Numbered from the stretch's first letter, positions 40,782-51,246 are shown. The stretch: 64,000 nucleotides of DNA from Niveibacterium microcysteis (GCF_017161445.1 NZ_CP071060.1:4464001-4528000); one strand, 5' to 3'. Notes: a model not told the origin generated them from the sequence alone. Translations and numbers: made by a program.

Positions 40782-42935
40782 TTACACCTTGAAGCCGGAA
40801 ACCGAGCCCTTGAGTTCGACCGCGAGGTCGGCGAGCTGGCCAATCGAGACGGCGGTCTGTTGCGTACCGCGGGTGGTTTGTTCGTTCAGGCTCTGAATGT
40901 CGCGCATGGTGCCTGCCACCTCGGTCGCGACGTTTGCCTGTTTCTGCGTGTCGGACGAGATCTTTTCAACCAGCGAGGCCACTTCTACCGACACGTCACC
41001 GATCTCGGACAGCGCCTGACCTGCGGCGTCGGACAGCTTGGCCCCATCGACCACACCACGGGTCGAGTTTTCCATAGCGGCCACAGCATCCTGCGTATCG
41101 GTCTGAATCGTCTTCACGATCGCCGCGATCTGCTTGGTTGCTTCCGCGGAACGTTCCGCGAGGCGCTGCACTTCTTCCGCAACCACCGTGAAGCCGCGAC
41201 CGGCTTCACCGGCTGATGCAGCCTGAATTGCGGCGTTCAGCGCGAGCACGTTGGTCTGTTCGGTAATGTCCGAAATCAGTTCCACGATTTCACCGATCTC
41301 CTGCGAGCTTTCGCCAAGGCGCTTGATCCGCTTCGAAGTTTCCTGGATCTGCTCACGGATTTCGTTCATACCCTTGATCGTGTTCTGCACCGCGTCCTGA
41401 CCCTTACGCGCTGCATCCAGCGAGCGGCGGGCAACCTGGGCGGATTGCAGCGCGTTGCCCGACACGTCGGTCATCTGGCGCGCCATCTCCGTCACCTGCG
41501 AGCCGGCCTGCTGAATCTCGCGCGACTGCTTTTCAGCGGCGTCGATCAGCTCATCCGAGGTTTGCTTCGCGGATTCGGTTGCTGCCGTCACGCGGCCTGC
41601 TGCGTCGTTCAGGCGGCGTACCAGAACCGAGAGTTCTTCAATCGTGTAGTTAACCGAGTCCGCAATCGCGCCGGTGATGTCTTCGGTAACCGTCGCACGC
41701 ACCGTCAAGTCACCATCCGCCAAGTCGCCCATCTCGTTCATCAGACGCAGAATGGCCTGCTGGGTGGCGTTCTTTTCGCCTTCCGCCTGCGCACGCTGAC
41801 GCTCCGCTTCGGTCTGGCGCATCTTCAGGTCGTCGTTGTAGACCTTCGCGAGCAGCGCGAGGGTCACCAGCGCCAGCGCCGCGAACAGGATGATCAGCGC
41901 GGTCAGCGCGGTGAATCCGACGTAGGCCTTGTTGTAGCCGGTCGCCAGCGCGTCGGTGGCGGTCAGCAGCTTGGACGAATCGTTGAAGATCTGGCTACCG
42001 GCACGCTTCGCCTGCACCAGCAGCTGGATGTTGCCAAGGATGCTTTGAACACCCTGCAGGTGTTCTTCGCCCGCTTCGCGCAACGCGCCGATCTTGTTCT
42101 TCATGTCGCGGTCGGAGTCCGGCGTCATGTTCTCAAGAATCTCGACCAGCTCGCGGAAAGTGTTGGCGTCCTTGCCCAGCAGGAAGGCCACTTCCGGGTC
42201 GATCGCGTCAGCAACGAGCAGCGCGTTGGCGTTCTTCGCCATACGCTGCGTCAGCATCACGACCTGGTTCGCGGTCGCGATCTCGCGCGCATTCGCGCCG
42301 GTCTGCAGCTTCAATGCGGCGACCTGCTCGGACAAGTCGAGCAGCTTCGGGTTTTCCGAGTTGATCGTCGTCACCGCCGCACCGAGGGTGGAGAGGTTCT
42401 TTTGCTGGCTGATCAGCTGTTGGGCGTCCTTGTTGGTCTTTTCCCAGAGCTTGGTCACGCCGTCGAGCTCTTCACGCACGCTGCGGCCGCTGGCCGGTAC
42501 CGAAGTGCCGTCGACCGAACCGCCATTGCTCACCGCGCCAAGCAGTTGCTCGAAACGCTCACGGCTGTCCTTCAATTCCGTGAAGGCGCCCGGGTTACCT
42601 TGCAGTGCCTGCTGCGCCGCTTTCGCGAGACGCTGCGACAGGGTGCGCATCTGACCAGCCGCCGACACGTAGGCGGTGCCGAATCCGGCGCTACGCAGCT
42701 GCCATGCCGTGAGGCCCACCGCGATCAGCGTGAAGAGACCGAACAGGATGCCCAGCAGACGCAGCTGCTCGGCGACCGTCTTGCCGCCAAGCAGCGGCAG
42801 TCGGGACAGTCCAGAGGCCGCGGCAGCGCCTGCCTTGGCCTCCATCACTGTGTCTTCCATGATCGTGCTGTCGCCGGACAGCTCTGCGCCGGGGCGCTTC
42901 TGGCCGAGAGTGCGGCCGAACAGTTTGAGGGCCAT
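40782..42935 (-). CDS. pilJ: Type IV pilus chemoreceptor PilJ
   Basis: A 717-residue methyl-accepting chemotaxis-like transducer of the twitching system. A cytoplasmic N-tail is followed by one membrane helix ([16 protein letters not shown]). The periplasmic region has two PilJ-type repeats ([14 protein letters not shown] and [14 protein letters not shown]). A second membrane helix follows ([19 protein letters not shown]), then HAMP, then the signalling hairpin ([20 protein letters not shown]). It signals through PilI to ChpA. No methyltransferase or methylesterase gene is near. Secure. Confidence 0.95.
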   Translation of the reverse strand: MALKLFGRTLGQKRPGAELSGDSTIMEDTVMEAKAGAAAASGLSRLPLLGGKTVAEQLRLLGILFGLFTLIAVGLTAWQLRSAGFGTAYVSAAGQMRTLSQRLAKAAQQALQGNPGAFTELKDSRERFEQLLGAVSNGGSVDGTSVPASGRSVREELDGVTKLWEKTNKDAQQLISQQKNLSTLGAAVTTINSENPKLLDLSEQVAALKLQTGANAREIATANQVVMLTQRMAKNANALLVADAIDPEVAFLLGKDANTFRELVEILENMTPDSDRDMKNKIGALREAGEEHLQGVQSILGNIQLLVQAKRAGSQIFNDSSKLLTATDALATGYNKAYVGFTALTALIILFAALALVTLALLAKVYNDDLKMRQTEAERQRAQAEGEKNATQQAILRLMNEMGDLADGDLTVRATVTEDITGAIADSVNYTIEELSVLVRRLNDAAGRVTAATESAKQTSDELIDAAEKQSREIQQAGSQVTEMARQMTDVSGNALQSAQVARRSLDAARKGQDAVQNTIKGMNEIREQIQETSKRIKRLGESSQEIGEIVELISDITEQTNVLALNAAIQAASAGEAGRGFTVVAEEVQRLAERSAEATKQIAAIVKTIQTDTQDAVAAMENSTRGVVDGAKLSDAAGQALSEIGDVSVEVASLVEKISSDTQKQANVATEVAGTMRDIQSLNEQTTRGTQQTAVSIGQLADLAVELKGSVSGFKV

Positions 42936-42999
42936 GCAGGTACTCCGAGGTGCGGACGTTATGTTGTTGTGAGCGTTTGGGTATTCAGGGGCTGTGCGG

Positions 43000-43521
43000 T
43001 CAGTGATTCACGTTGGCCGCATCAAGGAAGCGCGGTTCGGCGAGTAGTTGCCGCACCGACAGGCGCTTCCAGAGGCGATCCTGGCTATCACGCAGCCCGC
43101 CCGCGACCCAAGGACGGGGGTCGTGGAAGCGCGGGTCGACATCGAAATCGTCAGGGTTGCGCAGACCGATCGCGCGGGAGACGAGCAAGGCGGTATTCAC
43201 ACCGAGCCGTGAGCCCACCAGCAGTAAACGCGATTCGCTGCCGGTTACGACCTGGGACAAACCGAGGAACGCCGGGAAATCGACGACGCTGAAAAGATTG
43301 CCGCGAACGTTGGCCAACCCGCGGAACCAGTCCTGCGTCAGCGGAACAGGCGCGATCGGTGGAACGGCCAGGATTTCGCCAGTATCGGCAAGATCGACCA
43401 GCCAGCCCTCGCCGCCGGCGAGCACCGCCAGCAGGGCGGGCTTGGCCGGTGCGTTCTTGGTGCCGGCGAGACGGTTCGAAAGATCCTGCTGGAACTCTCT
43501 CAGACTGATGCGCTTGGCCAT
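43000..43521 (-). CDS. pilI: CheW-like adaptor PilI
   Basis: A 173-residue CheW-domain protein coupling PilJ to ChpA. Typical CheW features are [28 protein letters not shown] and the [25 protein letters not shown] segment. It lies between pilH and pilJ in the order pilGHIJ, which supports the symbol. Confidence 0.93.
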   Translation of the reverse strand: MAKRISLREFQQDLSNRLAGTKNAPAKPALLAVLAGGEGWLVDLADTGEILAVPPIAPVPLTQDWFRGLANVRGNLFSVVDFPAFLGLSQVVTGSESRLLLVGSRLGVNTALLVSRAIGLRNPDDFDVDPRFHDPRPWVAGGLRDSQDRLWKRLSVRQLLAEPRFLDAANVNH

Positions 43522-43537
43522 GCTCGCCGCTCCGCTT

Positions 43538-43903
43538 TCAGCCCAGGGCCTTGATCTTTTCGAGCAGCAGATCGAGATCGAGCGGTTTGGTCAGGTAATC
43601 GTTGGCACCCTGGCGCATGCCCCAGATCTTGTCGGTTTCCTGATCCTTCGAGGTGCACATGAAGATCGGGATATGGCGCGTCGTATCTTCGCGCGAGATC
43701 GTACGAGTGGCCTGGTAGCCGTTGATGCCAGGCATCACGACGTCCATCAGGATCAGATCGGGGAGTTCAGCCTTCGCCTTCTGCACGCCATCGGCGCCAT
43801 CTTCAGCGGTGACGACGTTGTAGCCTTGCTTGACGAGGTACTCCATCAAGGCAAAACGGTCGGTGGGCGAATCATCAACGATGAGAATCTTTTTGATCGG
43901 CAT
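43538..43903 (-). CDS. pilH: Response regulator PilH
   Basis: A 121-residue stand-alone CheY-like receiver. It has the acidic pair in IVDDSPTDR, the phosphoacceptor Asp in LILMDVVMPGINGY, and the lysine in YLTKPLD. In Pseudomonas PilH opposes PilG, affecting pilus retraction. The fixed gene order distinguishes it from PilG. Confidence 0.93.
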   Translation of the reverse strand: MPIKKILIVDDSPTDRFALMEYLVKQGYNVVTAEDGADGVQKAKAELPDLILMDVVMPGINGYQATRTISREDTTRHIPIFMCTSKDQETDKIWGMRQGANDYLTKPLDLDLLLEKIKALG

Positions 43904-43929
43904 GGGTGCTCCTTGTTTGCTCAGCGGGG

Positions 43930-44322
43930 TCAGGCGCGGCCGGCGTGTGCGGCTACCGCCTTGAGCAGGCTGTCCTTGGTAAAGGGTTTCGTTAAATACT
44001 CGTTGGACCCGACCATGCGGCCACGCGCACGGTCAAACAGACCGTCCTTGGACGACAGCATGATCACCGGGGTACCGGAAAACTTGGGGTTCTTCTTGAT
44101 CAGCGCGCAGGTCTGATAGCCATCGAGCCGCGGCATCATGATGTCAACAAAGACGATGTCGGGATGATGGTCGGCGATCTTCGCCAGGGCATCAAAGCCG
44201 TCTTCGGCGAGCAGCACGTGACAGCCGGCTTGGGCGAGGAAGATCTCTGCGCTGCGCCGGATGGTGTTCGAGTCGTCGATGACCATCACCTTCACGCCGT
44301 TGAGGGTCGAAGCATCAGCCAA
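43930..44322 (-). CDS. pilG: Response regulator PilG
   Basis: A 130-residue stand-alone receiver with MVIDDSNTIRR, the phosphoacceptor Asp in IVFVDIMMPRLDGY and YLTKPFT. It is the first gene of the pilGHIJ–chpA operon. In relatives phospho-PilG promotes pilus extension and cAMP signalling. The 125-nt upstream spacer contains a TATATT -10-like box on the minus strand (plus 44379–44384) without a good -35 partner. GCGGAGG precedes the ATG. Confidence 0.94.
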   Translation of the reverse strand: MADASTLNGVKVMVIDDSNTIRRSAEIFLAQAGCHVLLAEDGFDALAKIADHHPDIVFVDIMMPRLDGYQTCALIKKNPKFSGTPVIMLSSKDGLFDRARGRMVGSNEYLTKPFTKDSLLKAVAAHAGRA

Positions 44323-44419
44323 GACGCATACCTCCGCAGTTCATGCCCGTATTGTTGGAATTGTCGATGTGACGCGTGAATATAACTGAAATTACCCGCG
44401 CGGCACCGCAAAACGCCAG

Positions 44420-44439
44420 CAGCGCCGGCTTCGGCGCTG
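44420..44439 (-). terminator. Hairpin after rubredoxin gene
   Basis: CAGCGCCG / CGGCGCTG with a GCTT loop lies 8 nt past the rubredoxin stop. The downstream T-run is short and displaced (GCGTTTTG), so termination may be partial, with read-through into pilG possible. Confidence 0.5.
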
Positions 44440-44447
44440 TTTCTTGC

Positions 44448-44636
44448 TCAGATTTCGACGAGTTCAAAATCATCCTTGCGCGCTTCGCATTCGGGGCAGG
44501 TCCAGTTCGGCGGGACATCTTCCCAGCGCGTGCCCGGTGCAATGCCCTCGTCGGGCAGGCCCTGCGCTTCGTCGTAGATGAAGCCGCAAATCAGGCACAT
44601 CCAGGTACGCATCGGGGTATCGGCTGACAAACTCAT
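44448..44636 (-). CDS. Rubredoxin
   Basis: A one-iron electron carrier with two CxxC iron-binding pairs (CLICG and CPEC) and the YDEAQGLPDEGIAPGTRWED core. The frame allows 62 residues from 44636 or 54 from the internal ATG at 44612. The shorter form matches usual rubredoxin length, but neither start has a clear Shine-Dalgarno, so I give the longer. It lies upstream of pilG on the same strand and is divergent from thiD. Its redox partner is unknown. Confidence 0.92.
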   Translation of the reverse strand: MSLSADTPMRTWMCLICGFIYDEAQGLPDEGIAPGTRWEDVPPNWTCPECEARKDDFELVEI

Positions 44637-44704
44637 TTCTTTATGAAATTCATTTAAGATTTCACGATCTTACCGCATTTCGCGGCCCCGCCCGCCGTCC
44701 CCCA

Positions 44705-45529
44705 ATGCCCTCCCCGCCCCACGCCACGGCACTTCCAGTCGTGTTGAGCCTCGCTTGCAGCGACCCTTCCGGGGGTGGCGGCAACGTTGGTGCTGCGCTT
44801 TCGATCGCGGCAGCCGGCGCGCATGCCGCTTGCGTAACGACCGGTTTGAGCGTGCGCGACACACGCAACGTGGAGCGTTTCTGGCCGGTCGAGGCCGAGC
44901 TGATCGACGAGCAAGCGCGCGCCGTGCTTGAAGATCTGCCGGTTTCGGCCTTCCACGTCGGCACGCTGGCGGACGCGCGAACCGCCGCGATGGTCGCGGC
45001 GCTGGTGGCCGACTATCCGAGTGTGCCGGTCGTGCTGGACCCGGACCTTTACGGTGGCCGCGATGATGGCCAGATCGATGAAGACCTGATCGGCGCACTT
45101 TGTGAACTTTTGTTGCCGCAGTGCGCGCTGTTCATTCCCAACAGCATCGAAGCGCGTTTGCTGGCCGACGAACAGGAAAGCGACGGGCCAGCCGGCCGCT
45201 CGCTCGCCGAATGTGCGCAGATCCTGCTCGATTCGGGCTGTGAGCATGTGCTGATCACCGGCAGTCACGAGCCCACCGCGCAAGTCATCAACACGCTCTA
45301 CGGCATCCGAGGCGTGGTGCGGACCGATGCATGGGAACGCCTGCCGGGGAGTTACCTCGGCGCCGGCATCACCCTCTCGGCGGCCATTGCGGCAAGGTTG
45401 GCGCGCGGCGAGGCCTTGTCCGATGCCGCGCGGAGCGCGCAGGCCTATGTCTGGCAGACGCTCGCCAATGCACAGCAGCTCGGCATGGGGCGGCGGATTC
45501 CGCATCGCCCGCTCGGGGGCCAGCCATGA
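44705..45529 (+). CDS. thiD: Hydroxymethylpyrimidine/phosphomethylpyrimidine kinase, divergent
   Basis: A 274-residue ribokinase-fold protein, annotated by fold and by its thiE neighbour. ThiD makes HMP-pyrophosphate for thiamine. The N-terminal motif is [13 protein letters not shown], recognisable but without the usual GAGIQAD continuation. [10 protein letters not shown] and VLITGSHEP follow in the expected order. The anion-hole motif normally written GxGCT reads GAGIT, with I222 at the catalytic-cysteine position. It overlaps thiE by 4 nt (ATGA). It may be a sluggish or repurposed kinase, although the context argues for thiamine synthesis. Confidence 0.82.
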   Translation: MPSPPHATALPVVLSLACSDPSGGGGNVGAALSIAAAGAHAACVTTGLSVRDTRNVERFWPVEAELIDEQARAVLEDLPVSAFHVGTLADARTAAMVAALVADYPSVPVVLDPDLYGGRDDGQIDEDLIGALCELLLPQCALFIPNSIEARLLADEQESDGPAGRSLAECAQILLDSGCEHVLITGSHEPTAQVINTLYGIRGVVRTDAWERLPGSYLGAGITLSAAIAARLARGEALSDAARSAQAYVWQTLANAQQLGMGRRIPHRPLGGQP

Positions 45530-46149
45530 CTCGTTTGCGCCGCGGGCTATACGCGATCACGCCGGACTGGACCGATACGGCTCGCCTGCTGGCGACAACC
45601 GAATCCATTCTCGCTGGCGGCGCGGTGCTTCTGCAGTACCGCAACAAGCTCGCCGACTCGGCGCTCGCACTCGCGCAGGCCACCGCGCTGCTGGCGCTGT
45701 GCCAGCGCTACACCGTGCCGCTGCTGATCAACGACGATGTGGCACTTGCTGCCGCAATTGGCGCGGACGGCGCCCACATCGGCCGCGACGATGGCGAACT
45801 GGCCGCCGCGCGCGCCCGGCTTGGTGCCACCGCGATCATCGGCGTGTCGTGCTATGCCGATCTCGACCGTGCGCGCGATGCGGCGGAGGGCGGCGCCGAC
45901 TACGTCGCCTTCGGCGCGATGTTCGCGTCGCCAACCAAACCCCATGCGCCGCCCGCACCGATGTCGCTGCTCGGCGCAGCGCGTGCGTTCGGCAAGCCGG
46001 TGGCCTGCATTGGCGGCATCACCGCAAAGAACGCCGGCGCGCTGGTCGCCGCGGGCGCCGACCTGCTCGCGGTAATCAGCGATCTTTACGAATCCGCCGC
46101 GCCGCGCGAGCGCGCTGCAGCGTACACCGCACTGTTCGCCAGCCACTGA
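45526..46149 (+). CDS. thiE: Thiamine phosphate synthase
   Basis: A 207-residue TIM-barrel enzyme joining HMP-PP and HET-P into thiamine phosphate. Motifs: [11 protein letters not shown] (pyrophosphate binding), [49 protein letters not shown] and [12 protein letters not shown]. The ATG at 45526 overlaps the thiD stop; the frame is open further upstream inside thiD. hemL follows 71 nt later on the same strand. Confidence 0.96.
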   Translation: MTRLRRGLYAITPDWTDTARLLATTESILAGGAVLLQYRNKLADSALALAQATALLALCQRYTVPLLINDDVALAAAIGADGAHIGRDDGELAAARARLGATAIIGVSCYADLDRARDAAEGGADYVAFGAMFASPTKPHAPPAPMSLLGAARAFGKPVACIGGITAKNAGALVAAGADLLAVISDLYESAAPRERAAAYTALFASH

Positions 46150-46220
46150 TCGGCACGGGACGCGAGCGCCCGGCGGTGAGACAATCGCCGGCCTCGAAAT
46201 CGCATTCCCGAGTCCCAACC

Positions 46221-47504
46221 ATGACCGATCGCAATCAAGAGCTCTTCGACCGCGCCCAACGCAGCATCCCCGGCGGCGTCAATTCGCCCGTTCGCGCCTT
46301 CCGCAACGTCGGCGGCACGCCGCGTTTCTTTGCCCGCGCCCAGGGCAGCCGGCTGTGGGACGCCAACGGCAAGGAGTACATCGACTATGTCGGCTCCTGG
46401 GGCCCGGCGATCCTCGGCCACGCCCACCCGGACGTGATCCGCGCGGTGCAGGAGAAGGCAGCGCTGGGGCTCTCGTTCGGCGCACCGACCGAGATCGAGG
46501 TCGAGATGGCGGAAACCCTGTGCCGCCTGGTGCCCAACCTCGACATGGTGCGGCTGGTGTCGTCGGGCACCGAGGCAACGATGAGCGCGATCCGGCTCGC
46601 GCGCGGTTTCACCGGTCGCGACGCGATCGTGAAGTTCGAAGGCTGCTACCACGGCCACGCTGACAGCCTGCTGGTGAAGGCCGGCTCGGGCCTGCTGACC
46701 TTCGGCAACCCGTCCTCGGGCGGCGTGCCGGCGGATTTCGCCAAGCACACCATCGTGCTGCCCTACAACGACGTCGCCGCACTGGAAGAAGTGTTCGCCA
46801 GCCGCGGCGGCGAGATCGCCACCGTGATCCTCGAACCGGTGGTCGGCAACATGAACCTCGTGATGCCCAGCCGCGCCTTCCTCGACGCGCTGCGCGCGCT
46901 GTGCACCAAGCACGGCAGCATCCTGATCTTCGACGAGGTGATGACTGGCTTCCGCGTCGGCCCGAAGGGCGCGCAAGGCCTGTTCGGCATCGATGCGGAT
47001 CTGGTGACGCTGGGCAAGGTGATCGGCGGCGGCATGCCGGTGGGCGCCTTCGGCGGCCGGCGCGAGATCATGGAAAAGATTTCACCGCTTGGCGCGGTGT
47101 ATCAGGCGGGCACCTTGTCAGGCAGCCCGGTGGCGGTGGCTGCGGGCCTCGAAACCCTGCGCCTGATCAGCGCGCCGGGCTTTTACGAGAACCTCGCGGC
47201 GCGCACGAAGCAGCTCACCGACGGCCTTGCCGCGGCGGCGAAGCAGCACGGTGTCGCCTTCTGTGCCCAGGCGGTCGGCGGCATGTTCGGCCTCTACTTC
47301 ACCGACGCGCGGCCGAGCACCTATGATCAGGTGATGGCCTGCGACAAAGCGCGTTTCAACCGCTTCTTCCACGGCATGCTGGATGCCGGCCACTACTTCG
47401 CGCCGGCCTCGTTCGAAGCCGGTTTCGTGTCGGCGGCGCATACCGAAGCCGACGTTGCGGCAACGATCGCCGCTGCTGACGCGGTGTTCGCCACACTCGG
47501 CTGA
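46221..47504 (+). CDS. hemL: Glutamate-1-semialdehyde 2,1-aminomutase
   Basis: A 427-residue PLP enzyme converting glutamate-1-semialdehyde to 5-aminolevulinate for haem and cobalamin. Seen are [11 protein letters not shown], the [16 protein letters not shown] phosphate-binding segment, [10 protein letters not shown] and the PLP lysine K266 in TLGKVIGGG. The start at 46221 follows the normal N-terminus MTDRNQELF. The reading frame is open far upstream, inside the thiD and thiE genes, without meaning. Clear assignment. Confidence 0.98.
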   Translation: MTDRNQELFDRAQRSIPGGVNSPVRAFRNVGGTPRFFARAQGSRLWDANGKEYIDYVGSWGPAILGHAHPDVIRAVQEKAALGLSFGAPTEIEVEMAETLCRLVPNLDMVRLVSSGTEATMSAIRLARGFTGRDAIVKFEGCYHGHADSLLVKAGSGLLTFGNPSSGGVPADFAKHTIVLPYNDVAALEEVFASRGGEIATVILEPVVGNMNLVMPSRAFLDALRALCTKHGSILIFDEVMTGFRVGPKGAQGLFGIDADLVTLGKVIGGGMPVGAFGGRREIMEKISPLGAVYQAGTLSGSPVAVAAGLETLRLISAPGFYENLAARTKQLTDGLAAAAKQHGVAFCAQAVGGMFGLYFTDARPSTYDQVMACDKARFNRFFHGMLDAGHYFAPASFEAGFVSAAHTEADVAATIAAADAVFATLG

Positions 47505-47604
47505 TCGACGCGAACGGGGGCGGCATTGTCGCCTCCGTATCGGTACGGATGGCGGCCGCACGGCGCGGCCCCGATAATCGCCGCCTTCCCTGAACGGAGC
47601 CGCC

Positions 47605-48828
47605 ATGCTGACCCCGACCCAAGCACGCACCTGGTGGACCGTCACCCTCGCCGCGGCCGCGATCCTGATGATCACGATGGGCGCACGGCAGTCGATGGGG
47701 CTCTTCGTGTCGCCGATCAACAGCGCGACCGGCCTGGGTGTCGTCACGATCAGCTTCGCCATGGCGATTGGCCAGTTCATGTGGGGTGCGGCGCAGCCGG
47801 TTGCGGGCGCCATCGCAGACCGCTGGGGACCGGGCCGCGTGCTGGTCGGCGGCACCTTCCTGATGGCCGTCGGACTCGCACTGACACCCTTGATGCAGTC
47901 CGCCTTCGGGCTGTCGCTCGCGATCGGTGTGCTGACGGCCGCAGGCGCCGGTGCGGGCAGCTTCTCGGTGCTGATCGGCGCCGCCGCCCGCAAGCTGCCG
48001 ATGGAGAAACGCGGCATGGCCTCCGGCATCATCAACGCCGGCGGCTCCTTCGGCCAGTTCGTGTTCGCGCCGCTGGTGCAGCGCCTGATCGGCGGCTTTG
48101 GCTGGATGGGCGCGATGTTCTCGCTCGCGCTGATCTCGCTCGCGGCGCTGCCGCTGATCCGGCCTCTGGTCGGCGATCGCAATGCGCCGCAACAGCCTGC
48201 CGCACCGCACGCACCAGCCGACCGCGGCCTGCGCGCGGCGATTGGCGATGCGATGGGCGACCGCAGCTACCTGCTGCTGCACGCCGGCTTCTTCACCTGC
48301 GGCTTCCACATCGCCTTCCTCGTCACCCACCTGCCGGGTGAAGTGCAGCTGTGCGGCCTGCCGGGCAATGTGGCGAGCTGGTCGCTGGCGATCATCGGGC
48401 TGGCCAACATCTTCGGCAGCCTTGCCGCTGGCTGGGCAGTGCAGCGCATGCGCAGCAAATACGTGCTGTTCTGGATGTACGGCTCGCGCGCGCTGCTGGT
48501 CGCGCTCTATCTGATCGCGCCGAAAACGCCGCTGACCTTCTACCTGTTCGCCGCCGGGCTGGGCCTGACCTGGCTCGCGACCGTACCACCCACCGCCGCG
48601 GTGGTCGGCAAGCTGTTCGGCCACCGCTATCTGGCCACGCTGTTCGGCTTGACCTTGCTGTCGCACCAGATCGGCGGCTTTCTCGGCGCATGGCTAGGTG
48701 GCATTGCGATTACCCGCCTCGGCAGTTACGACGCGATGTGGTACGCCGATATCGCGCTGGCGGGCGCAGCGGCGCTGGTGAACCTGCCGATCCGCGAGGC
48801 GCCGGTGCTGCGCACCGCTGCGGCCTGA
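47605..48828 (+). CDS. MFS transporter
   Basis: A 407-residue major facilitator with about 12 membrane helices. The loop 2–3 signature is GAIADRWGPGRVLVGG. The N-terminal ITMGARQSMGLFVSPI and the overall shape resemble the oxalate/formate–monocarboxylate group. No substrate can be read off, and the gene is flanked by unrelated genes. It starts 100 nt after hemL. Confidence 0.88.
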   Translation: MLTPTQARTWWTVTLAAAAILMITMGARQSMGLFVSPINSATGLGVVTISFAMAIGQFMWGAAQPVAGAIADRWGPGRVLVGGTFLMAVGLALTPLMQSAFGLSLAIGVLTAAGAGAGSFSVLIGAAARKLPMEKRGMASGIINAGGSFGQFVFAPLVQRLIGGFGWMGAMFSLALISLAALPLIRPLVGDRNAPQQPAAPHAPADRGLRAAIGDAMGDRSYLLLHAGFFTCGFHIAFLVTHLPGEVQLCGLPGNVASWSLAIIGLANIFGSLAAGWAVQRMRSKYVLFWMYGSRALLVALYLIAPKTPLTFYLFAAGLGLTWLATVPPTAAVVGKLFGHRYLATLFGLTLLSHQIGGFLGAWLGGIAITRLGSYDAMWYADIALAGAAALVNLPIREAPVLRTAAA

Positions 48829-48897
48829 CTGTCGCTGCCTCTCGCCGGATTTTGCGACTGGGCCTAGACTCAAGCCCAACAGACTGCCGGAGTGGCC

Positions 48898-49662
48898 ATG
48901 CCTGCCAAAGCCTTTGTCCGAATGCTTGTCGCCGCCGCATCGCTTGTCGCCACGCTATCGGCTACGCGCGCCCTTGCCGGCGAACTGCTGGTGATGACCG
49001 AGGAACTTCAACCGCATAGCAGCCTGCGCGACGGCCGCGTGGTTGGCAGCTCGACCGAATTCATCGAAGCCTTGCTGAAGGAGGCCGGGCTCGAATACCG
49101 GCTCGATCTGCGCGCCTGGAACGCAGTGATGCAGACCGCCGCCACGCAGAATGCCGTACTGGTCTATCCGATCGGGCGCACCGCCGAGCGCGAGGCGGCG
49201 TTTCAATGGATCGGACCGCTTGGCACGCTCGAGCACAGACTCTACAAACTCAAGCGCCGCACCGATCTGCATCCGCAAGTGCTGGCGGATCTGCGCGGAC
49301 ACACGATCGCCGTGGTGCCGCGCGATGCGCGTCAAATCTATCTGCAGCAACAGGGCTTCGCGCCCCAGACCGAACTGATCGAAACCACCGACAACCGGCA
49401 GGCCATGCGGCTGCTCAGCCTGGGCCGTGTCGACTACGCACCGATCGCCACGGGCAGCCTGGAAGCCTACTGCCGCGCCGAGCAACTGGATTGCAGCCAG
49501 TTCGAGCCGACCGTGGCGCTCGGCATGAAGCTCACGCTCTACCTGGCCGCCAACCCGGCCACCCCACGCGAAACGCTGGACAAGCTGCGCAGCGCCTGGG
49601 CACGCCTGGTCGAGAACGGCAGCTACCAGCGCATCCTCAAGCAAGCGCCACCGCGCGATTGA
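48898..49662 (+). CDS. Periplasmic solute-binding protein, family 3-like
   Basis: A 254-residue secreted protein with a signal peptide (LVATLSATRALAGE). The two-lobe amino-acid-binding fold follows (EELQPHSSLRDGRVVGSSTEFIEALLKEAGLEY, LSLGRVDYAPIATGS). I chose the ATG at 48898, preceded by GGAG, over a GTG at 48892. No ABC permease or ATPase gene is adjacent, so it is an orphan. Ligand unknown. Confidence 0.85.
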   Translation: MPAKAFVRMLVAAASLVATLSATRALAGELLVMTEELQPHSSLRDGRVVGSSTEFIEALLKEAGLEYRLDLRAWNAVMQTAATQNAVLVYPIGRTAEREAAFQWIGPLGTLEHRLYKLKRRTDLHPQVLADLRGHTIAVVPRDARQIYLQQQGFAPQTELIETTDNRQAMRLLSLGRVDYAPIATGSLEAYCRAEQLDCSQFEPTVALGMKLTLYLAANPATPRETLDKLRSAWARLVENGSYQRILKQAPPRD

Positions 49663-49686
49663 GGCAGCGACGCGTAGGCCACAGGG

Positions 49687-51138
49687 CTACAGCAGAATCA
49701 GCGTCGCCAGCCCGAGGAAGATCAGAAAGCCGCCCGAGTCGGTCACAGCCGTGATCAGCACCGAAGAGCCCACCGCCGGATCCTTGCCGAAGCGCATCAG
49801 GGTCATCGGGATCGCGACGCCCATGAATGCAGCGAGCAGCAGGTTGAGCGTCATCGCCGCGGTCAGCACCATGCCCAGCTTGATATCGCGATAGAGCAGG
49901 ATTGCCGCGAGGCCGAGCAGCCCACCCCACACGATGCCGTTGAACAGCGCGACGCCGATTTCCTTGCGGAAGAGGCGCTTGCCGTGTTCCGCCGCAACCT
50001 GCCCCATCGCGATGGCGCGCACGATCATCGTGATCGTCTGGTTGCCCGAGTTACCCCCGATACCGGCGACGATCGGCATCAGCGCGGCCAGCGCGACGAG
50101 CTTCTGGATCGAGCCTTCGAAGGCGCCGATCACGCGCGAGGCGATGAAGGCGGTGACCAGGTTGATCGCCAGCCAGCGCCAGCGGTTTTTCACCGAGTCG
50201 ACGATCGGCGCAAAGATGTCTTCTTCTTCTTTCAGGCCGGCCTGCCCGAGCAGCTCGGCTTCCGACGACTCGCGCACGAAATCGAGCACCGAAGCCACGG
50301 TGAGGCGGCCGAGCAGGCGGTGGTGCGAGTCGACCACCGGCGCCGACACCAGGTCGTAACGTTCGAAGGCCATCGCCGCCTCGTCGGCCGAGTCGCCCGG
50401 CTCCAGCGTGAGGTGCTCGGTCAGCATGATGTCGCTGACGACGACGTCCGGATCGTTGATCAGCAGGCGCCCCACCGGCAGCACGCCGCGCAGGCGCTCC
50501 TTGCGGTCGATCACGAAGAGCAGATCAGTGTGATCAGGCAGTTCGTCGAAGCGGCGCAGGTAGCGCAGCACCGCTTCGAGGCTGACGTCTTCGCGCACGG
50601 TGACCATGTCGAAGTCCATCAGCGCGCCGACCGAATCCTCCGGGTAGGACATCGCAGCACGCAACTGCTCGCGCGCCTCGGCATCGAGGCCGAGATAGAC
50701 ATCCTCCATGACCTGCTTGGGCAGGTCAGGCGCAAGGTCGGCGAGTTCGTCGGCATCGAGCTGTTCGGCCGCAGCCACCAGCTCGGCCTGGTCCATCGTC
50801 TCGATCAGCGATTCACGAACCGCATCCGAGACTTCGAGCAGGATCTCGCCGTCGCGCTCGGCCTTGACCAGATCCCAGACTTCGAGACGTTCGTCGAGCG
50901 GCAGCGCTTCGAGGATGTAGGCGATGTCCGCCGGATGGAGCTTGTCGAGACGCGTTGCGAGCTCGGCAAGGTGCTGCTTGTGCACCAGGTTCTCGACGAG
51001 CTCGTGCTTGGGCATTTCCTGCCGATGCACCAGCTCCTCGACAACCTTGTGACGTGCGAGCGCCGCCTGCACCTCACGGAGGTGCTGCTGTACGTCGTCG
51101 CTGTGATGCGGGGTTTCGTGGACTTCTGCCATCTTCAC
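49687..51138 (-). CDS. mgtE: Magnesium transporter MgtE
   Basis: A 483-residue Mg2+ channel. The N-terminal superhelical Mg-sensing domain contains LHPADIAYILEALPLDERLEVW. Two CBS domains follow (MLTEHLTLEPGDSADEAA; DLVSAPVVDSHHRLLGRLT). The C-terminal half has five membrane helices, with the pore signature GIGGNSGNQTITMIVRAIA. A cytoplasmic plug controls it by Mg2+ binding in known homologues. An M-box riboswitch would sit upstream at 51139 onward; I see none in the ~110-nt spacer. Confidence 0.96.
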   Translation of the reverse strand: MKMAEVHETPHHSDDVQQHLREVQAALARHKVVEELVHRQEMPKHELVENLVHKQHLAELATRLDKLHPADIAYILEALPLDERLEVWDLVKAERDGEILLEVSDAVRESLIETMDQAELVAAAEQLDADELADLAPDLPKQVMEDVYLGLDAEAREQLRAAMSYPEDSVGALMDFDMVTVREDVSLEAVLRYLRRFDELPDHTDLLFVIDRKERLRGVLPVGRLLINDPDVVVSDIMLTEHLTLEPGDSADEAAMAFERYDLVSAPVVDSHHRLLGRLTVASVLDFVRESSEAELLGQAGLKEEEDIFAPIVDSVKNRWRWLAINLVTAFIASRVIGAFEGSIQKLVALAALMPIVAGIGGNSGNQTITMIVRAIAMGQVAAEHGKRLFRKEIGVALFNGIVWGGLLGLAAILLYRDIKLGMVLTAAMTLNLLLAAFMGVAIPMTLMRFGKDPAVGSSVLITAVTDSGGFLIFLGLATLILL

Positions 51139-51246
51139 TACGCCGGCAGGCTGGAGGGACTGCGGAGTGTACGGGAATCGTGTGACAACCGCGAACGATT
51201 AGCGGCGCCGCGCAAGCAAAGCGGTATGGTGAGCGCCTGCGCCGGC

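Noticed and set aside
41445..43292. A 615-codon plus-strand frame opposite pilJ and pilI
   Set aside because: Antisense to two clear genes and crossing their border. Composition is typical of a frame shadow.
51139..51246. An M-box Mg2+ riboswitch upstream of mgtE
   Set aside because: The spacer is about 110 nt and shows no M-box-like paired core. An M-box needs roughly 160 nt.
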